From Ignavibacteriales bacterium (GTDB taxonomy: Bacteria > Bacteroidota > Ignavibacteria > Ignavibacteriales > Ignavibacteriaceae): a stretch of 8,674 nucleotides of DNA. The stretch spans positions 1 to 8,674 of the forward strand of contig PLNZ01000284.1 of NCBI GenBank assembly GCA_003142915.1. The letters run 5' to 3'. A program made the translations under genes and the position numbers. Shown piece after piece: positions 4,114 through 8,674 of the stretch. A model generated the notes under the pieces. The model did no database searches, was not told the DNA's origin, and saw only the letters and a list, made by a program, of their open reading frames with translations. Numbering within the stretch: the first letter of the stretch is position 1; every line of letters starts with the position of its first letter.

Positions 4114-6149
4114 AGATACAAACACTTGAAGATAATTATTTAATAACGCTGGTTGGTCCTCCTAATTCAGGTAAAACAACTCTTTTCAACTATTTAAGCG
4201 GGAAAAATTATAAAACTGTAAATTATCCTGGCGCTACAGTAGAATACTCAATAAGCAAAGTACAGAAAAAATTTAATTTAGATGCTTCTATTTTAGATTC
4301 ACCCGGTATTATAAGCTTAGCATCACATTCGCCTGATGAACAAGTTTCCATTGATTCACTCTACTCTCATCCGACTTATGGAATTCCAGATCTTGTAATA
4401 GTTACCGTTGATTCAAGCCAAATATCAAGACACCTGCTTTTAGTTAAGCAGCTTATTCAATCAAAGTTTAACGTAATTGTAGCGTTAACAATGGTTGATT
4501 TATTACGGCGTAAGGGGTTCATCGTCTCGCCTCGCTTGTTAAGCGAAGAATTAAAATGCGATGTTGTTCCAATTGACGGCAGATCAGGCAGCGGAGTAGA
4601 AGAATTAATTAAAGCTGCCGAACAAAATTTACAGGATAACAGAATATCCGGATTGGTAAATCCTATACCGTTTAATTCTAATGTTAAAGTGGAGTATTTG
4701 CTCGACTTGTATAAAGAAATTGAACAAATTGAGCGCAAAGCAATTTCAAAAATTATTGATGACGAGAACCATATAGACCTTAACAATGCAAATAAACGGT
4801 TAGTTTTATTAAATACAGAACTCAGTGGAAAGATTAATCTGCCTGATCAGACCAGTCTGAAAATTGACAGGATAATACTACATAAAATTTGGGGCATCCT
4901 TTTATTCTTCCTTGCGATGGCTATAACGTTTACTTCTATTTTTTGGCTTGCCCACCCGGTAATGAATTTGGTAGATGAGGCATTCGGGTTTTTATCTTAT
5001 GAAGCCTTGAACATTCTTGGCAATAATTGGTATGGTAGTTTTATTGCCAACGGAATTATAAGCGGTACCGGAGCGGTAATGATATTTATTCCTCAGATTA
5101 TTATTTTATTCCTAATTCTTGGGCTGCTTGAAGATACAGGCTACCTTGCAAGGGGAGCAATGTTAATAGATAAGCCATTGTCTAAAATCGGTTTGAACGG
5201 ACGTTCTTTTGTGCCCATGCTTTCCGGTTTTGCATGCGCTATACCGGCAATTTTGGCAGCAAGGACTATCCCAAATAAGCGTGAAAGATTTTTAACAATA
5301 TTTATTATCCCTTTGATGAGCTGTAGCGCAAGGCTTCCGGTATATGCCCTGCTGCTTGCTTTTATCTTTCCGCCCGAAAAAGAGTGGATAGCAGGAATTA
5401 CCCTTGCCGGGATTTATGTATTAAGTATTGCCAGCTCTGTTTCGGTAGCAGGAATAATTAATAAATTAAAAAATAAAATTATTACTGCGGAAGATAATTC
5501 TTCATTTATTTTAGAATTGCCCACATACCGTCTTCCGAAAGTTAGTGTAGTTTTAAGCAATGCATATCATAGTACAAAGGTATATTTTAAAAAAGCGGGT
5601 CCAATAATTCTTATACTTTCCGGTATAATTTGGTTCCTGACTTATTTCCCGGATTACAATCCTAAAGTTGATACAAATAACCTAAACCGGGAACAGGTAA
5701 TTGAGCTTCAAAGCTCAACAAGACTGGCAAATTCATATGCAGCAGATTTTGGGAAAATTATCCAACCTGTTATGTCCCCTATTGGTATGGACTGGAGAGT
5801 AGGTGTAGCCTTAATCTCTTCATTTGCAGCAAGAGAGGTATTTGTAAGCTCTCTGGCATTAATATTTAAAGTTACAGCAGATAAAAACACCCTGCAAACT
5901 TCAATGCTGCATGAAATGCATAAAGCAACAATAGGAAACACAGGGCAAAGTCTGTTTACACCCGCAACTATAGCCGGACTAATAATCTTTTTTATTTTCG
6001 CTTTGCAGTGCATGTCAACAATGGCGGTATCAAGGAAAGAAACCGGAAGCTGGAGGATACCATTAATTCAGTTTTTTATTTTTACTTCTTCAGCGTATTG
6101 CTTTGCAGTCATAGTAGTAAACGGGTTAAGAATTCTCGGAATAAATTGA
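4110..6149 (+). CDS. feoB: FeoB, ferrous iron transporter with GTPase-like domain
   Basis: The 679-residue product imports Fe2+ across the inner membrane. The N-terminal G domain shows G1 GPPNSGKT (16-23), the G2 threonine in YPGATVE (T43), G3 DSPG (63-66) and a G4 position reading TMVD (127-130) instead of NxxD. A G5-like GRSGSG (157-162) follows. A helical cytosolic linker precedes the membrane part from about residue 255. The gate repeats carry the conserved cysteines in SGFACAIPA (372-380) and MSCSARLPVY (403-412). AAREVFVSSLALIF (573-586) and the C-terminal CMSTMAVSRKETGSW block are typical of FeoB. Length is slightly below the 700-770 common for the family. It overlaps feoA by 4 bases. 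The asparagine-to-threonine change at G4 could loosen guanine specificity (inference); Fe2+ transport is the family assignment. Confidence 0.93.
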   Translation: MKIQTLEDNYLITLVGPPNSGKTTLFNYLSGKNYKTVNYPGATVEYSISKVQKKFNLDASILDSPGIISLASHSPDEQVSIDSLYSHPTYGIPDLVIVTVDSSQISRHLLLVKQLIQSKFNVIVALTMVDLLRRKGFIVSPRLLSEELKCDVVPIDGRSGSGVEELIKAAEQNLQDNRISGLVNPIPFNSNVKVEYLLDLYKEIEQIERKAISKIIDDENHIDLNNANKRLVLLNTELSGKINLPDQTSLKIDRIILHKIWGILLFFLAMAITFTSIFWLAHPVMNLVDEAFGFLSYEALNILGNNWYGSFIANGIISGTGAVMIFIPQIIILFLILGLLEDTGYLARGAMLIDKPLSKIGLNGRSFVPMLSGFACAIPAILAARTIPNKRERFLTIFIIPLMSCSARLPVYALLLAFIFPPEKEWIAGITLAGIYVLSIASSVSVAGIINKLKNKIITAEDNSSFILELPTYRLPKVSVVLSNAYHSTKVYFKKAGPIILILSGIIWFLTYFPDYNPKVDTNNLNREQVIELQSSTRLANSYAADFGKIIQPVMSPIGMDWRVGVALISSFAAREVFVSSLALIFKVTADKNTLQTSMLHEMHKATIGNTGQSLFTPATIAGLIIFFIFALQCMSTMAVSRKETGSWRIPLIQFFIFTSSAYCFAVIVVNGLRILGIN

Positions 6150-6154
6150 TTCTA

Positions 6155-6219
6155 ATAATTATAGCAGAAAATCAGTAAAATGGAACTTATTTTTAATCAC
6201 TTATACATTTATAATTATA
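6155..6219. repeat. Two copies of palindromic ATAATTATA before the Fur-family gene
   Basis: ATAATTATA occurs at 6155-6163 and 6211-6219, in the 76-base gap between feoB and the regulator. Each contains the perfect palindrome ATAATTAT, and the second can be extended to TATAATTATA. It also resembles a -10 box just 10 bases ahead of the TTG start. The copies could be operator sites, but the sequence is so AT-rich that chance is a serious alternative. Confidence 0.25.
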
Positions 6220-6225
6220 TAAAAA

Positions 6226-6684
6226 TTGAAAAATCAACCGGCTGTCGAAATATTTAAATTATTTCTTAAGAACGGTAAGAACCGAATAACTTCTGAAAGA
6301 TTCGAGGTGCTCGATGCCGTTATAGAATACCAGGGGCATTTTGGAGCAGACGATTTATATATCCAAATGAAGAACCGGAAGTCCAGTGTATCCCGTGCGA
6401 CTGTTTATAATACGCTTGAGCTGCTTGTTCAGTGCAGCCTGGTGAGCAAGAGAAACTTCGGCGATAACATGATGCGCTATGAAAGTAATTTAAAAAAGCA
6501 GAAGCACGATCATTTAATTTGTGTAGATTGCGGAAGAATAGTAGAGTTTACTAATCCTAAAATTAATGCGCTCCCGGATGAGATATGTAATGAAATGGGC
6601 TTCAAGATTGAAAGCTATTCGTTTAATATTTTTGCCAGATGCAATAACACAAAAGCATGCAAGCATTATAAAAACAAGAGTTAA
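6226..6684 (+). CDS. fur: Fur-family metal-responsive regulator
   Basis: The 152-residue product has the Fur winged-helix (ITSERFEVLDAVIE, then SRATVYNTLELL as recognition helix) and a dimerisation domain. Structural zinc cysteines are C99 and C102 (CVDC) and C139 and C145. Aligned by eye with E. coli Fur, regulatory-site residues H33, E81, H88, H90 and E101 are kept as H38, E86, H94, H96 and E107. Positions E108 and H125 of the other site are N114 and Y131. The start is TTG 6226: an in-frame TAA lies 2 codons upstream and the next in-frame ATG would delete the first helices. No ribosome binding site is seen. Position behind feoAB supports iron control, but PerR- or Zur-like sensing cannot be excluded. 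Confidence 0.88.
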   Translation: MKNQPAVEIFKLFLKNGKNRITSERFEVLDAVIEYQGHFGADDLYIQMKNRKSSVSRATVYNTLELLVQCSLVSKRNFGDNMMRYESNLKKQKHDHLICVDCGRIVEFTNPKINALPDEICNEMGFKIESYSFNIFARCNNTKACKHYKNKS

Positions 6685-6798
6685 TATCCTGTTTTCCCGG
6701 TGGATTGCTTTCCGAAACAGCTTTGATATATCATGGTATACAGCAAAGCCGGAATTCAGAACTCAATATATATAACTTGATTTAAAGAGCCGATAAAT

Positions 6799-7512
6799 AT
6801 GCTTCATCAAAAATACCCGTTAAAATGGAATAAAAAGAATTTCTCAATTAAGATTTTCTGTTCAATACCGAATATAGCGACAGGCATATTAATTAAAGCG
6901 GGAAAAACCTATTTAGTTGTTGATCCCGGCGATGGTATCCTCAGGGATATAAATAAAGAAATTATTCCGAAAAAAATCTTAACTATCTCCGATTTATTTA
7001 TTACTCACGGTCACCACGATCATATAGGTGGAGCTTGGTCGCTGCTTACGTATATGCGGGTAATGAACAAGAAGACTCCACTATCCATTCACTTTCCAGC
7101 GGGCTGCGTGGAGATAGAAAGTATTTACAACGCATTTAAAAAAGTGTATTCAAAAACTATTCCGTATCAAATAAGTTTAAATGTTATCACCGGCAGCAAA
7201 AGTTATAAGAGCAACGGGGTTACTATAAAACCATTTCCCGTAATCCACAAAGAATACCTGAATGACGGAGTCACAACTAAACAAGTACCCGCACTTGGCT
7301 ATAAATTTACATATGAAGATTTAAATATTTGTTATGGCGGCGATACTGCCTACTGCACCGATTTGGTTAAAAATGCTAAGGGCTCGGACCTTGCCATAAT
7401 TGAAGCCGGGCACGATGAGGATACACATGATGAAATTCACATGACGCTTAAGGAAGCAAAATCGATAGGGCAATCGGCAAGAGAATATTTTCTTGTGCAT
7501 GTGCCGGAGTAG
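6799..7512 (+). CDS. RNase Z-like metallo-beta-lactamase-fold hydrolase
   Basis: The 237-residue product has the metal-binding motif THGHHDH (H70, H72, D74, H75), a third-site histidine H150 (PVIHKE), the bridging D182 (GGDTAY) and a last histidine H234 (FLVHV). The HMTLKEA block near the end matches the RNase Z/ElaC-like branch rather than classical beta-lactamases, and the overall order fits a two-metal hydrolase. The long flexible exosite arm of RNase Z is not evident and the protein is shorter than the roughly 300 residues usual for RNase Z. It may therefore be a phosphodiesterase-like relative rather than the tRNA 3' processing enzyme. It lies 114 bases behind fur on the same strand and could share its transcript. 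The substrate is unknown. Confidence 0.85.
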   Translation: MLHQKYPLKWNKKNFSIKIFCSIPNIATGILIKAGKTYLVVDPGDGILRDINKEIIPKKILTISDLFITHGHHDHIGGAWSLLTYMRVMNKKTPLSIHFPAGCVEIESIYNAFKKVYSKTIPYQISLNVITGSKSYKSNGVTIKPFPVIHKEYLNDGVTTKQVPALGYKFTYEDLNICYGGDTAYCTDLVKNAKGSDLAIIEAGHDEDTHDEIHMTLKEAKSIGQSAREYFLVHVPE

Positions 7513-7545
7513 TTAACTTAACTATGAATCCTTTAATCCTAAGAA

Positions 7546-8358
7546 TCATGGTTCAGATAATTTTCTACTTCCCGTTAAATAAACAGCCCCTGTTGGTTTA
7601 GTGTTATTGCCTTCTTTTTCCAGTGTAATAAAAAATGAATAATTTAAGTTATCGTTAGCAATTGGAATATTTCCAATGTTAAATATATTTTCAGAGTCAT
7701 TGTTATTTAAAAAAATTACTCCTTTATTAATGTATGTATTATCTTTTAGCAGCCAAAGCCGGTAAACTTTACCTTTACCTGCGGGCGGTAAACCTGCAAC
7801 CTGAAGGAGCGCCTTTTGTGCTGCCGGAGACCAGATAATTCTGCCGTAACCTTCGGGATCAATGTTTTGTCCCTTCATATTAAACAAAACAATGTCTCTC
7901 GATTGCAATACGGAAAACAATTCTTCTTTTCTGTTTAGTTCTGAGTTTTGCAAATCGATCTCCCCCTTCATCTCTTTAACTTCATTTGCCAAATGATATG
8001 TATAAAATGACAGTACAATAAATGAAGCAAACATGAGGAAAGATATGGCAAGCACAAGTTTAATTTTTATTTTGCTGAACCAGTAGCTAAGAAATAATCC
8101 GGCAAAAGAATAATTCCGAACATCTTTTAACTTTGATTCTTTAACATAACTTTCATTATCTTCTATATAGGTATCAATAAAGCGTCCGGAGAGAGGTGAT
8201 TCTTTTACAGCTTTTTTAGCTTGATTAAATATCTTTCGCAGTTCAGTCTCACCGCTGTTTAAAGCTGATTTTAGTTCCTCTAACTCTTCCGGCTGAATGG
8301 TATTAAGAAAATAAAGTGCGCATAAGGCTCTGAATCTTTCAATATCGATTACAAACAT
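7546..8358 (-). CDS. Membrane anti-sigma protein with RskA-like C-terminal domain
   Basis: The 270-residue product has a cytoplasmic N-terminal helical region (ALYFLNTIQPEELEELKSAL, residues 13-32). One membrane helix follows at about 100-120, then a short coiled coil (122-150) and an extracytoplasmic RskA domain at about 155-262. The RskA block shows RIIWSPAAQKALLQVAGLPP, GKVYRLWLLKD and TKPTGAVYLTGS, which match the family well. RskA-type proteins hold an ECF sigma factor at the membrane and release it after proteolysis. The zinc motif HxxxCxxC is absent; the only cysteine is C13. ATG 8358 is preceded by GGGAGAG, a good ribosome binding site. No sigma factor gene lies in the visible 316 bases upstream, although one could lie beyond the edge. 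It is convergent with the hydrolase gene. Confidence 0.82.
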   Translation of the reverse strand: MFVIDIERFRALCALYFLNTIQPEELEELKSALNSGETELRKIFNQAKKAVKESPLSGRFIDTYIEDNESYVKESKLKDVRNYSFAGLFLSYWFSKIKIKLVLAISFLMFASFIVLSFYTYHLANEVKEMKGEIDLQNSELNRKEELFSVLQSRDIVLFNMKGQNIDPEGYGRIIWSPAAQKALLQVAGLPPAGKGKVYRLWLLKDNTYINKGVIFLNNNDSENIFNIGNIPIANDNLNYSFFITLEKEGNNTKPTGAVYLTGSRKLSEP

Positions 8359-8674
8359 AATATCATCTCTCCCTAATTATTACCGGTTAGTCAAAACATC
8401 TTGTCGGAATATACGTATTAATAATGGTGAAAATTATTATTAAGATCAAAGCTAAAAATTTTATCCGGATTCAGGCGCAGCAGATAGGATAAATTATTTA
8501 ACTTCGGCATATACTAAAAAATAACGAGCAAGCGCACTTTATTTTATAACTGATTCTTGGTACTTTTAGGCAACGTGTTTAACTTATGAAAAGTTAAAAT
8601 AATTTATATGATAATTAAGTATACACAAATATGGCATCGTTTCAAAAAGAAATAGCCTCAAATCCGATTTAAAG
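8359..8674. other. Gene-free right edge with one AT-rich hairpin
   Basis: No convincing coding region is found in these 316 bases. TTTAACTT (8578-8585) and AAGTTAAA (8591-8598) form a perfect 8-base-pair inverted repeat with loop ATGAA. It has no T run on either strand, so it could be a weak stem or a regulator site. The stretch probably includes the promoter of the anti-sigma gene, but I cannot point to specific boxes. Confidence 0.4.

Noticed and set aside
7513..7545. Shared terminator between the convergent hydrolase and anti-sigma genes
   Set aside because: Only a long-looped TGAATC/GGTTCA pairing is possible and no T run accompanies it.
8418..8510. Minus-strand 30-codon frame starting MPKLNNLSYLL
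   Set aside because: It is short, has no ribosome binding site and no recognisable motif; not distinguishable from chance.
1..8674. CRISPR array, phage genes or a defence island
   Set aside because: No regularly spaced repeats, cas genes, phage structural genes or restriction genes are visible on either strand.

Overview
This window looks like an AT-rich chromosome segment from the Bacteroidota/Chlorobiota/Ignavibacteriota side of the bacterial tree. That placement is an inference from gene style: a RhlE-type DEAD-box helicase followed by a YwbE-like protein, an RskA-type anti-sigma protein, a histidine-kinase remnant of the kind common in that group, and weak or absent Shine-Dalgarno sites in front of several genes. 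No marker gene fixes the taxon.

Layout, left to right. The first 56 bases may hold the start of a minus-strand gene that runs off the left edge. Positions 121-360 form a GC-richer island (about 44% by count, against about 22% just downstream). It contains a 70-codon minus-strand open frame without an ATG near its start, which I cannot assign. At 464-796 is a small exported coiled-coil protein of unknown function. Positions 1021-1482 hold a compact composite on the minus strand. A complete tRNA-Ser(GCU) is followed 2 bases after its encoded CCA by a small GIY-YIG nuclease gene. That gene's stop codon lies inside a second, defective copy of the same tRNA, and a terminator-like hairpin follows. 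This looks like a very small tRNA-associated mobile element and is the most unusual structure in the window.

From 1574 to 3062 (minus) lie a RhlE-like RNA helicase and an overlapping YwbE-like gene. Next to them is a histidine-kinase gene that has lost its front end, including the phosphorylated histidine (3264-3836). Immediately beyond the break starts the plus-strand iron cluster: feoA and feoB (overlapping by 4 bases), then a Fur-family regulator with a TTG start, then an RNase Z-like metallo-beta-lactamase-fold hydrolase. A convergent gene at 7546-8358 encodes a membrane anti-sigma protein with an RskA-like C-terminal domain. No sigma factor is visible, and the last 316 bases show no convincing gene.

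Functionally, feoA-feoB-fur is a plausible ferrous-iron uptake and control unit. FeoB imports Fe2+, FeoA supports it in the cytoplasm, and the Fur-family protein probably senses the metal. FeoB has a divergent nucleotide-specificity motif, and the Fur protein lacks two residues of one of the two classical regulatory metal sites. The RNA-related genes (helicase, YwbE, tRNA with GIY-YIG) form a separate minus-strand block.
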